Made by a program: the position numbers and the translations under genes. DNA of 60,000 bases from Owenia fusiformis. Its lineage: Eukaryota > Annelida > Polychaeta > Sabellida > Oweniidae. Below the pieces are notes generated by a model. The model was not told the DNA's origin and did no database searches. It saw nothing but the letters and a program-made list of their open reading frames with translations. The stretch spans positions 23,129,985 to 23,189,984 of the forward strand of contig CAIIXF020000004.1 in assembly GCA_903813345.2 (NCBI GenBank), in the 5' to 3' direction. Position 1 is the stretch's first letter; each line of letters opens with the position of its first letter. Below, piece after piece: positions 22,470 to 33,247 of the stretch.

Positions 22470-22917
22470 CCATAATATTTCACACATTTTTACACCATTC
22501 AGTTTACTACCACCCTACCATGTTTCATAACCATCAGTCTGATAGTCACAATGTTATGACACTTTGAACAACATGCTTCGGGTTTGGGCATTATCGCGAT
22601 AGTCAAACCTGCACAGTTGTCAATGACCGGGATGAATTCCTCAGCAGGTATGGCCTGAATGACACGGGTGATCTCACTTTTGAGGTCAACAATATTGTCT
22701 TGAGGTCCTTCTCATACACTCTATCTTTGCCGTATCCCCGCAGGTAGGGTCATTTTGGTAGGGACAACGTGTGCATGTTTACCTAAAGCGCAATAGTGGC
22801 CACTGGGGCACGTTCTTAAAAGTGCTGTAACATTGTGACTATCACTTTGATAGTCATGAAATAATAATGACAAAAATATGAGGAAAATGATGTAAGTGTC
22901 TTTCTGACCACCCTGTA
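22470..22917. mobile_element. TA-flanked fold-back element, CAGGGTGG family, copy 1
   Basis: The right end reads TTTCTGACCACCCTGTA, with the TA target at 22916-22917. The arms share the string CATGAAAT/ACCATCAG-CTGATAGTCACAATG in opposite orientations (left about 22530-22560, right about 22830-22860). The left terminus is not intact. The same family occurs at 27837-28365 and 30576 onward. The CAGGGTGGTC ends and TA target suggest a Tc1/mariner relative. Confidence 0.6.
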
Positions 22918-24903
22918 TGACTTTCTAATACTAAAAGGGCGAAATGACTCCCGCAAGGTAATAACTGTTGCTCTAACTAATAAGGATTGGCTCCCAGAAA
23001 AATTCAAAACTTAGTTTACCGAATCATATATCAAGTAATATTAATTGTGCATTAGTTTCCATACACTGTAACTTGTTCTCCATATTACAAATTTAACTCA
23101 AAAATTAATACATGTTGTTTAGGAACATATATAACTAGAATATATGGGAAAGGCAACTCAAATATTCAAATTAAAGGTGTAAATTACGACAAAAGGCAAG
23201 ATTCAAACGGAATGAGAAAATTTGAATGACTGCACATGTATACGTAGTCTAGCATACGGCCATTAACCTAACACCTAGACTATGATGATGATTTGATATC
23301 AAGGTAATCGAAAGAAGGAATATATTTCTGACGACATCTATACATTAAAAAGCATCAACTCCAAGATATGACAAAAACCTTACCGGATTATCCATCCCTT
23401 CACTGTTCTCAACGTATAAGAATCCGTACAAATATTAAAATCGCTGTATTGTATGTGTACCAATTTTATAAACAGAAACTCACCCTAGAAATACTAACAT
23501 GACGCTATTTGACGATTGTAATTTAATATCGAGGTAATCGTGAAGTAATTCCTCTTAGATAAAATGGAAAACGATGTTATTTTCCAATAGGGAAAACTCA
23601 TGCGATCCATTGATTTCAGCTTAATTTTGGTCAACCATAATGACCCATAACCCGAAGGAATTACTTATTCCATTAAAGGGGTCAATATGTAACATATTAA
23701 TGCAACAAAAATTGAAAAATCAGGGGTGGAGGGAGTTGAAAATTAGGACAGCATTTCAGAAAAAAACATGTAGGTGTGTTGTTAGCATCTTCCCTGATTG
23801 CTTTTCCTGGAGGTAATACGTTGGCCTAACATATGCACCTGTTTAAAACCTCAGACAATAGCCTAAATCTAGCATATGTCTGTCCGAAATCTGTTGTGAT
23901 ACTTTCCGTCCTCCTTTAATATCGTATATTAATGATTTGGGGTCCCAGTCGTCTACTTCTTGAGAGCAAACAACTGGTCTTTCGGTCATCTTTCATTTAC
24001 ATTCATTTACAAATGTAGTTTTTTGTATTCATATCAGGGCTTCAAGACATGAATACAGTTATATCAAAGGATCAATGTATTTATCTATCTGATTTCTGCC
24101 ATTCATCTTTCTAACGTCAAACATTCAGGCATCATAACCCGTGGTCGGATAACTGTGATCCAAGTCCGTGCGCAATATCTTATCCAGTTATGCAAGGTTG
24201 CCCATGAACGGTATCCTTCTCATTGTTCTACGGTAAGTGATAATCAAAATTACTTGAACATCCAGATAGTACAATACAACGAGCAGCTACCTTTTTAAAA
24301 TCACCCCGTGGGTATTACATAGTGCCTCGAGCAGCAACCCTTTTGTCTTAAAATGTCCTTCAAAAGCCATTAGTACATGGAGTACAGTACCCAGAGCAGC
24401 TACCTAAATATAGCATCGCATGATTGGCCTCTTACTATGGCAATAATTTCACAATGTAATTTACTCTCAAGTATCATTACATATGTTGTCTCGTCAATGC
24501 TGTCGTTTTTTGGCAAACGAATGACTGGGTTGTAGCAAAATATAATGCATATATTGTAATTAAGGAAAATAGTAGTTAATAATTATTATCTTATATTAGT
24601 TTCAGTATTGTATTTCATAAATCAGCCAAAAAGTGCTTTGCAGATATTTTGTGGTCATGGTTCTAACTGTACTAGCCAGGTAAGACAGTCAAGTACCACT
24701 TGAAAGAAAAATAACGTCTGGTAGGTCTTTAAATTGTCATTAAAACTCACAATACTCAAATTGAACGATTTACTCCGTTTAGTAAAAACCGCACCCCTTG
24801 AAGAAAACTGGCTGACGGGCCTGTCGATATCAAGGTCATCCATGGTGTCCTGATACGGAATCGTATATTACAAGTACACTTGGAAAACTATATGACTTTA
24901 TTT

Positions 24904-25136
24904 TCATGGATCCTTCGGTTTGGGAATTGGACAGTGATATTTAATTATAGGAGGACCGTCTATTCTATGTATGGGCCTTAGCTGCTTACACTTTATTCTG
25001 GCAGACTCAGTTGAGGATCCCTGACAAATAGGTGAACTCCCTACAGTAGAGAATTTTCTAGAACGTGATCTTTTCTCCGTACATGTGGAAGTGCCACAAT
25101 GATCAATCCGCCAAGGGCTCCATTGGGTCCATGAAC
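24904..25136 (-). CDS. Gene A exon 3: divergent TSP1-like C-terminal module and stop
   Basis: This 233-bp exon has acceptor TTTTTAG and stop TGA at 24906-24904. It reads CSWTQWSPW (first Cys built across the intron), then STCTEKRSRSRKFSTVG, ICQGSSTE and a final YHCPIPKPKDP. The Trp ladder and the basic strand are TSP1-like, but the second half differs from ordinary TSP1 spacing. Its counterpart in B (48014-47785) keeps EKRSRS-FSTVGS-ICQGSST and ends in a different tail, so the C-terminus is the least conserved part of the pair. Confidence 0.82.
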
Positions 25137-28100
25137 CTAAAAATTTGAAATATTATTTTTATTTTTCGATAATCTTAGTAGAAATGATGGTTTGCAATGG
25201 TTTTTTACATCCACGTCAAGATAGCCATTAAAATGAACGTTTGTTAGTTATATCGTCTTCTATTCGTACTTCTATTTTTATTCCATTCTTTTTTATTTAT
25301 ATGTATTATTAGACTCCAGATGAAATCTGGAGTCTATTGTTTTCGTCAGTTTTCTTCTTCTTCTTCTTCTTCTTCTTTTTCTAAACCAGTTTTCTCAATA
25401 ACCATTAGGTCTTCAGTAAAGTCAATCATTTGGTCAATTTAGGTCCAGTATCTAGTTCCTCGGAAATTGGGTCAAATTTTTATCTAGGTCAAAGGTCAAA
25501 AACTAGGTCAAATCCAGTACTTTGTCACTTTTTTCGATTTTCTCGGTCGTCCTTCAATATTTTTGATCCGTTTTTTTTCATTGTGTTCCTCATAAAAAAG
25601 TAGGAAATCTAGGGTCGATTTAGTTTTTTGATATCTCAAACCGATTTCGAGATATCAGTGTCCGAAAACGAGGTCCAAAAAAAGGTTCTCCGAATCAAAT
25701 GTCTAGGATAAAGGTCTTATAGGATATTTTCTCAGGATTCCGAATCTGAAAACCAATTTCGGATCAGACTTCCGGTTCGGAAGTTATGGCGTTTTGAAAG
25801 CTCAAAAATCGCTAAATTTGGTGCCCATGTTAAGTCAATGGGAAAAAAGATTTTTTTGAAGTGAAAAATACGAAATATAGACTGAGTTCAGCTAAATATA
25901 ATGAAAGTTTTTAAAAGAAGGGGACATCAAAAGCCATCTAGCTTCAAAATTTGGACACCAAAATGCCTAGGTCAAAATCTAGGTCAAGTTTTTCTTTATT
26001 TTTGCTATTCTGACACTACGGATTAATTATATTCTTCGAAATTTTGTATACATGTAGCCAAGAGTGCGCTAATAGTGTTAGCCTTTTGCCGTCAGAAAGT
26101 ATTTTGCCCCACTTTTGAGATATGGTGTCCGAAATGTAGGTCAAAATAAAAAATTCTCTTAATTTAATGTGTGAGTTATGAACTTAGTATAGAATTTTCT
26201 CAGGAATCCGAATCTGCAAACCAAATTTCGATCCGACTACCAGTTCGGAAGTTATGACATTTTGAAAGCTCAAAAATCGCTAAATTTGGTGCCCCATGTT
26301 ATGTCAATGGGAAAAAATATTTTTTTGAAGTGTAAAATACGAGATATAGACTAAGTACAGCTTAAAATAATGAAAGCCTATGAAAGAAGGGAACCTCGAA
26401 GGCTACCTAACTTCAAAATTTGGACACCAAAATCCCTAGGTCAAAATCTAGGTCAAATTCATAGTTTATCCTTATTTTTGCAATTCTGACACTACACTTT
26501 AATTATATTCCTCGAAATTGTGTATACATGTAGCCAAGAGTGTGCTTATATCGTTAGCCTTTTGCCGTCAGAAAGTATTTTGACCCACTTTTGAGATACG
26601 GTTTCCGAAAAGTAGGTCAAAATAAAAAGTTCTCCAAATTTAACGTTTGAGTTATGAATTAAGAATAGAATTTTCTCAGAAATCCGACTCTGCAAATTTT
26701 GATTCGACTTCCGGTTCCGAAGTTATGGCATGTCCGAAAAGTAGGTCAAAATAAAAATTCGCCAAATTTAATGTATGAATTATGAATTAGGGGTAGAATT
26801 TTGTCAGGAATCCGAATCTGCAAATCAAATTTCGATCCAACTTCAAAAAAAAATCAATCTGATGGTATCCTGATAGAAAGTCAAGAGTAGAGAAGAAAAT
26901 ATTGAAAAATGCATCCATCCTTCCTTTCTGATCCTATCCTATCCTTCCTATCTACCCTTGCTTCGTATCCTCTCCTTCCTATCCTTCCTATTCTGTCACT
27001 TCTTCCTATTCTATTCTATCCTTCTTTCCTATTCTATCCTATCGTTCCATCCTATTCTATCCTATCCTTCCTTCCTTTTTCATCCATCCATCCATCCATC
27101 CATCTTTTGCTGGATGACTTAGCTTATTTTGGATGACTTGGCTTATTCTGGATGACTCGGCTAAAAAAAGTCTAGATCTGGAGTCTGAAATTGAACTCGT
27201 TCAATTTCCAAAATCTAGTTATCCTTATTCTAAGATACACTCGAATAAAAATGGAATAACTTGCAACGTCCACCACCAGAAAGTAGACAAACCTTCGTTT
27301 TGTAAATGATCAAATCAAATGGTGAATCAAAAAAGAAAGGCTTGAAACCTGGCAATGTTAATTGCATCTGCTCCCTTATAAGAAGAAAACATTTTTCTGA
27401 CTCGTTTTTCGCACGGGAGTCAAATCAATTCGCTCATTTATTTGAAAGCTAGCTGTGTCATTCATTCACTGACTACTTTTAACGAGTCAAAATATGAAGT
27501 GATAACATTTTGTATCGGAATTATGTTAGAGTTGGCATATAAAGCTCAACATGGTTGATGGCTGAGTACTACAATATCATCTGAAGTCCATTGACGGAGG
27601 ACGTGAATAAATGTGTAGCGATGAAGTTTCTGTATCAAGAACAAGAATATATCGTTACTTACAACAAAGTACCGTGTTACATGGTTCGCTCCTGGTTTCT
27701 GTCGATGTTCCAGACACACAATGTGTATATTTTCTAGTTCGTACATTGAGACGTGTCCCCGTTCCACATGGCTTAGAACATTTACCACTACTCCACGCCG
27801 ACCATTGCGTCCATTGACAAACTGTTGAGTAATATACAGGGTGGTCAAAAAACTGGAAACCCTTACACCATTTTCCTAATATCTTTATTATTTTAAGAAA
27901 TAACTATGCACATTTGTACATCACTCAATTTCCTACCAGCCTACCATATTTCATGACCATCTGAGTTCTAATCAACGTCTTACAGCACTTTAAAGAACAT
28001 TCCCAGTGGCCACTACTGCGCTGAAGACCAACCTGCACATGTTGTCCAAAATACCCCTACCTATGGGGATATGGCAAAGATAGAGTGTATAATGATGACC

Positions 28101-29836
28101 CTAGGACAATGGCAGACCTCAAAAGCGAGATTATCTGTATCATTCAGGTCATACCTGCTGAGGAATGCACTTGAATCATTGACAGCTGTGCAGGTTTGCC
28201 TCCAGCGCGATGATGGCCAAACCTGAAGCATGTTGTTCAAGTGCTGTAAAATTGTGACTATCAGTCTGATGGTCATGAAATATGGTAGAGTGGTAGGAAA
28301 TTGAATAATTTACAAATGTGTGAAATATGAGGGAGTAATATCTTAAAATGGCAAAGATATCCTTCAATACAAATCGTTCCAGAAGTCTACAGTGTTAACG
28401 AAAAAATATATGGCACTTGTATGCTACTGAGCTACATTATAGTTTGCGTCATACATTTTCATTTTCTTTAAAAAGAACAGCGCTCAATGAAAGACAATCT
28501 TGCATTAAAAAGAACGATGGTTTTCGTCTGTCTAGCATTCATGGTGGAATCGACTTTTCTAGCAATAACATTGACTTAGTCGGTTCCTAAATTCAGTAAA
28601 ACGTCTCTGGAATTGATTTGCATAAAAATTACTGGTGGGACTCCTTGTGTTAAATATATACTTACTGTCTGCAATATTTCCCGGTTCACCCTTTTGGCCT
28701 TTAAAACCTCGATCACCCTTTCCTCCTTTTGGTCCAGGAGGCCCAGGTGGCCCTTGTGCGCCTTTGATAACTCCACCCTTTGGCCCTATATCACCCTTAA
28801 CACCTTTTGCACCTTTGTCACCTTTTGAACCGGGAAGACCATTTGGTCCTCTTTCGCCGTCCTTACCATTCAACCCAGAAGCACCATTTGGCCCTCGATC
28901 GCCCTTGTAACCTTTTGCGCCAGGAAGACCATTTTGTCCTCTTTTGCCGTCCTTACCATTTAATCCAGAAGCACCATTTGGCCCTCGATCACCCTTGTCA
29001 CCTTTTGCGCCAGGAAGACCATTTGGTCCTCTTTCGCCGTCCTTACCATTCAACCCAGGAGCACCATTTGGCCCTCGATCGCCCTTGTCACCTTTTGCGC
29101 CAGGAAGACCATTTGGTCCTCTTTCGCCGTCCTTACCATGTAACCCAGAAGCACCAGTTGGCCCTCGATCGCCTTTGTCACCTTTCGCACCAGGAAGACC
29201 ATTCAGTCCTCTACCACCGTCCTTACCATTTAATCCAGGAGCACCATTTGGCCCTCGATCGCCCTTGTCACCTTTCGCACCAGGAAGACCATTCAGTCCT
29301 CTACCACCATCCTTACCATTTAATCCAGTTGCACCAGTTGGCCCCGGATCTCCCTTTACACCAGATGGACCAACATGACCAATTTGTCCACGATCACCTT
29401 TATTACCAGGGAAACCGTTTGATCCTCTATCGCCTTTCGTACCATTTAACCCAGGAACTCCAATTGGCCCTGTTTTACCTTCAGCACCCTTTGGCCCTGG
29501 AAATCCACGCTTCCCACGGATTCCCTTACACTTTTCATCACATTTCTCTTCCAACTGTTCACATTTTCCTTCCAACTGCTCATATTTTTCTTCCAACTGT
29601 TCATTTAGAAGTTCCAGTTTGATGACACTTCTTTCCAAGACAGCTAATTCCTTAGCTTGGTCTTCTATATCTCGGTTCTGTTCACTAACAATTTTTGAAA
29701 GCTTATTAACGGTTTTCGAAAGTCGCTTGAAATCGGCATCAGTTGGTGTAGCTCCAACTTTAAATGTTATTAACTCTGAAAGGCTCAGTAAAGTGAGTCC
29801 AATCCAAAGTACTCGCGTGATTGTAAAAAAGAACAT
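24904..29836 (-). CDS. Collagen/TSP1 secreted protein A (three exons, 520 aa)
   Basis: Exons 29836-28666, 27821-27663 and 25136-24904 have consensus GT-AG borders, all in phase 1, and total 1,563 bp (521 codons with stop). Protein order: signal peptide (about 1-28), coiled coil (36-103), collagen triplets (105-388), TSP1 (391-443), and a second, divergent TSP1-like C-terminal module (444-520). The coiled coil should nucleate a parallel trimer, with Cys residues at heptad positions able to cross-link chains; the triple helix then presents three pairs of TSP1 modules. A secreted, short-chain collagen of the extracellular matrix or a soluble recognition protein both fit. A paralogue with the same plan is at 47785-53627. 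On the minus strand AATAAA overlaps the stop codon closely, so the 3' UTR signal may lie elsewhere. Confidence 0.85.
25137..27662. other. Intron 2 of gene A, mostly a long repeat
   Basis: The first 170 bases by coordinate are unique. About 25311-27192 is a repetitive element (see the separate entry). Near 27540-27660 the sequence aligns with the matching intron of gene B (TCAAGAACAAGAATATATCG), showing that the introns were duplicated with the exons. Confidence 0.6.
25311..27192. repeat. 1.9-kb composite repeat with about 480-bp internal units
   Basis: The left border carries GACTCCAGATGAAATCTGGA (itself a palindrome) and the right border TCTAGATCTGGAGTCTGA. Inside, three successive units of about 480 bp (roughly 25500, 25985 and 26470 onward) share strings such as GTATACATGTAGCCAAGAGT, GCCTTTTGCCGTCAGAAAG and CTAAATTTGGTGCCC. 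A CTT microsatellite (25345-25380) and a TATCCTTCC / CATC minisatellite (26920-27105) are included. No coding capacity and no terminal repeats of a known class were recognised. Confidence 0.55.
27663..27821 (-). CDS. Gene A exon 2: thrombospondin type 1 repeat
   Basis: This 159-bp exon has acceptor CTCAACAG and donor TGTT/GTAAGT. It encodes a canonical TSP1: CQWTQWSAW, then KCSKPCGTGTR, TRKYTHC, and RSEPCNTVLC with six cysteines. The upstream phase-1 base A plus TT makes Ile, and the trailing T joins GT of the next exon to make Cys. Exon B2 is the same length and nearly the same sequence. A TA-flanked element begins only 15 bases upstream of the acceptor (27837). Confidence 0.88.
27837..28365. 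mobile_element. TA-flanked fold-back element, CAGGGTGG family, copy 2, in gene A intron 1
   Basis: The left end TACAGGGTGGTCAAAAAACT is intact with TA at 27835-27836. The arms share CATATTTCATGACCATC and AGCACTT-AAC-AACAT strings in inverted orientation (about 27950-28010 and 28190-28280). The right terminal 40 bases are lost. Gene B lacks the insertion: there the bases before the exon continue as ATATATTTTACAAAG. Confidence 0.65.
28666..29836 (-). CDS. Gene A exon 1: signal peptide, coiled coil, collagen region
   Basis: The start ATG at 29836 is preceded by AACAACT, shared with paralogue B (AGAACT). A hydrophobic stretch (WIGLTLLSLSELI) forms the signal peptide. Then come heptads ending EKYEQLEGKCEQLEEKC, and Gly-X-Y triplets from residue 105. 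Five full copies of a 30-residue unit (GDKGDRGPNGAPGLNGKDGE plus RGPNGLPGAK), plus a partial one, are encoded by a 90-bp tandem repeat. One triplet break (GGVIKG) precedes the end. The donor is GACA/GTAAGT in phase 1. Reading through the donor would add about 35 residues and a stop at 28559; this is unlikely to be the main form because the TSP1 exons follow in frame. Confidence 0.88.
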
Positions 29837-32800
29837 AGTTGTTATAATATCATGAGTTTACGAGCATGTGCTTCCACTGACTCACGGGTTTGATATCTTA
29901 ACTTGTGTATATTCAGTCGTTTCTCTCAATTAATCATAAATGAGATTATTCGTTCTTTTTAACCTCTCCTTAACGATGCAGATCGACCTTAGCTTTGATC
30001 TTTAAGGCGAACTTCATATTAGAATCAAGCGTTTGTGATTTTTGTAGTTCTCTTAAAAAGATTCTCCTTAATAAAAGTAAATCATCGCTACTTATGTTCA
30101 GTACCCTGGGTACTAATCCAACTCTTGGCTCTGGCGTATTTTTGTCTCTTTAAAATAGTCATTTGGGAACAATTGTTCTCTGATGATATTTTCAACTAAG
30201 GAGAAGAAATATAAAAAATATTGAATATGATAATTTTTACCTATTTCGTGTTAAGGTCTCAGGTCTGGATTTTTAAAGAAAATCATTTGTTCGCGTAAAA
30301 GTCCTTGCCTGAACCATTCCAGATAAAAAAAAGTTGGTGACAAGAGTATAAATCAAAGACCGACTCCAGATAAACAGCACCAAACACATTTTTTTCACAA
30401 AAGCAAGGCATCTTTATTATTCATTCATAGTATTGCTTAACATGTCAACGGAACATAAACAGGTATGACATGTCCCCATACAATACACCTGTGTACTGTG
30501 TAGCTGTGCATAAATGAATAGATATACGCACACTCAAACTGATAATATTCAAGTTTGAAGCAACGTTCCTATATACAGGGTGGTCATATCTTTGTTCATT
30601 TTAAAGAATTTCCTCTTGATATTTGACATACGTGTACATCATTCAATTTGTACTAGACTACACTATTGTATTTCATGAACATCAGACTGATAGACTTAAT
30701 ATTAAAGTATTTTAAACAACATGCCCCAGTAGGCAAACATCAATCATCGGCAAACCTGCACACATTTTCCAAAGTTGTCAAAGATGTAACTGTATTTCTC
30801 ATCGAGTATGGCCTAAATGACACATGTGATCTCACTTTTGAGATCTAATGTTGTTCTTCTGTTATTCTCCTATACTCTATATTTGGGGTACCCCAATGGT
30901 AAACGTTAAATGGGGCTATATCTGGGCTATGGGGTGCCTATTCATTATCTGTCATCCTGCCGATAATGTGGTCATTGAAGTGGTCCCAACGCCATTCTAG
31001 TGCATCATTGGCTGTATGGGACATTGCTCTCCTGTGTTAGAAAAACTGTTGCTACTTATCAATCCCTTTGAGTTTACCTAAAGCCCTCCCCCAGAACTTC
31101 CTGAGAATCACAATATAGCGTTCGATGTTGACAGTTATTGCATTTTGCTGGTATCTACAAAAATAAAGGACCCTATCCCTATGTGCCTAGTATACACTAA
31201 ACTGTACATCTGACTGTGTGAATGTGCCTCTCCATTGCCACTACTTCATCAAGTGCTTACTTAGCTCCCCAAGAAAACCTAAAAAGTATTTAGGTTCTAA
31301 AAGGTATCTACCATACATGTATGATGGACAGATGTGGTGCAGAGGAAACCGTTGGCCGCTAATTCACCAATTTAAAGTAATTAAAGGCATTTTTACTATA
31401 AATTTCACGCAATTAACAAAATAAGACATTTAGCAAAATTAAATGGTATTCTACTACGAAACTAATCAATTACCCAGATGCGAGTAGGTAGTTACCAGTT
31501 TCACCACCAGGTGGCTGATTTGGGCTAATTAACAGATGGCCACTTTCGAGCTGTCTGAACTGGTTTGGTATTTGGATGAACTCAATTTCCCACTTGATAC
31601 CATGGTAATAACATGTATACGTGATATAATTGTTGACATCTCCATACCTTTCCTTCTAGCTCAATAATGTCCATCTGCTTCTGTAAATATCGCCCGATGC
31701 CCCGTTTGAAGTTTTCATTTCACCATATTTTCTCCAAACGCCAGAATAAATATTTTCAGAAAAATTGTCAACATCTGAACTGGTAACTAAACTCTCTATT
31801 TTCACATCACCAACATTGTATTTTTGCTATCCTTGTCAAGGAAGTCAAAATGTCACTTTCATGGACATTGAAAAAACGTCCTTCTGCCCTGTTTTTCTGT
31901 AAACTTGAAGGCATTATCGATACGAGTATATTTCAAATGGATGTAAAACTGTGGGTATATATTACATGTTATAATTTTGACAGTGTAAAAATAAATATTC
32001 AAACTATAGAACCTGCAAATTTTGTCTTTTTTATCATTCCTGGAGCAACAAAAATGAACTTTCAAATGCCCCTTGTATATCCCATAATTCACAAGTGTAG
32101 TTCTGTCACAATTCCACAATCACAAGTGTAGTAAAGTTACACACTTAGATGCATGCCAGTAACGCAAAAAGCTGCTAATGATATTTTGTCACATGGTGCA
32201 CATGTAGGATACGGACAAGCTATTGACCGCTAATTCACCAATCCAATGAGACAAAAGTATTACAAAATGTGCTTGTTTTGCCCATCATTTAACGTTAAGT
32301 CTTGTCATAATTTGGGCCAAAACATTTTGTAGGGCTTTAATTAGTGTTCTTTTTGGGCATCACTTTGGCCTTTTGGACCTTTTTAGGCCAAATTGTCAAA
32401 ATGTTGGCCTCAAAGCATTGGTATGGATATTGCAAACTGAATTCAAAATTGTTTTTCTCCTAAACCAATTATTGAAATCACTCTGTAAAAATAGCACCGT
32501 GGGTAGTGGGCTCACATGGTGTTGCTCAGAAAGAAAAAAATGAATGATTGCTAAAATGGCTGACAATACAAAAGCAGATATAAATTTTTGCCAATTCTTG
32601 TACAAAATTATCCGATTAAACTACTCTTTACAGTGACATGTGTTTTCATAATGCAGGATAACTGAAATCAGTAATAAAGCTACTGAATTGACAAAAAGTG
32701 AATTTTCCGTAAATAAAATGGCAGCCACTTTAAAAATAGGCAAGATTTTGAACCTAACAGGAGGGACTTCTGTATTAATGAGGAACCAAAATAAGTTAAA

Positions 32801-33247
32801 ACAGGAATCTTATTGACCCAGATTTTAAAACGTGCTTCTATTGTTGACTGACTGAGAGATAAATGGACAAATCAATGCAACTAAAATGGTTTAAATAAAA
32901 ATGACGGATATATTTTTGCCGATTTTTTAAAATAAAATTATGGCATACAACTACTGTACTCAAAAACGGCGGCGATTTTAAAAATAGGCGATCTTTTGAA
33001 TTAGGAGTCATGGGGGGGTTCTATATTGGTTTTGAACAAAAATAACTCAAAATGGGAATCCTATCGACAGAAGTTTAAAACCTTGCCACTATTGTTGACG
33101 GATAGACGGACGGACGGACGGACAGACAGACTATTTTGGATTTAGGGGCCCAACCCCCCTCCCCTCCTTGTTAGAATCTGGATCCGCCAGTAGAGTGCTT
33201 GGAATTAAGTGCTGTTTTTTATTTTTGTTAAACTTGAAGGTCCAATA
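29837..33247. other. Upstream region of gene A and intergenic repeats
   Basis: About 29840-30080 aligns with the region upstream of the pseudogene at 35720-35950 (shared TTGTGTGTATTCAGT-like and CTCCTTAACGAT strings), so it probably holds the ancestral promoter. A CAGGGTGG-family copy starts at 30576. At 31340-31370 and 32205-32240 a short sequence ending CCGCTAATTCACCAAT is repeated. A GGAC microsatellite lies at about 33105-33130. No exon is recognised. Confidence 0.45.
30576..30900. mobile_element. CAGGGTGG-family element, copy 3 (partial)
   Basis: It begins after a TA (30574-30575) with CAGGGTGGTCATATC, followed by ATTTCATGAACATCAGACTG and ACAACATGCCCC, matching copies 1 and 2. The right boundary is not clear. 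Confidence 0.5.

Larger units (their letters stand above)
16390..24903. other. Intergenic region between the CILP-like gene and collagen gene A
   Basis: No convincing host exon was found in this 8.5 kb. It holds a palindromic cluster (17370-18015), a fold-back (19411-19558), two MITEs (19731-19987 and 20025-20292), a LINE remnant (20293-21660) and a fold-back of the CAGGGTGG family (22470-22917). A probable repeat with GCCTCGTCGC-type ends lies at about 21690-22490. A weak exon-like segment on the plus strand (24129-24232) is discussed as a finding. Confidence 0.5.

Noticed and set aside
28559-28665. Read-through C-terminus of the collagen exon of gene A
   Set aside because: The consensus donor at 28665 and phase-matched TSP1 exons fit better; the read-through tail is not conserved in gene B.
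28635-29378. Pro-rich open frames on the plus strand opposite the collagen exons (also 52636-53133, 28807-29622, 52814-53419)
   Set aside because: They are the antisense of the Gly-X-Y minisatellite, are shared by both paralogues only because the sense strand is, and the sense strand has splice sites and a signal peptide.
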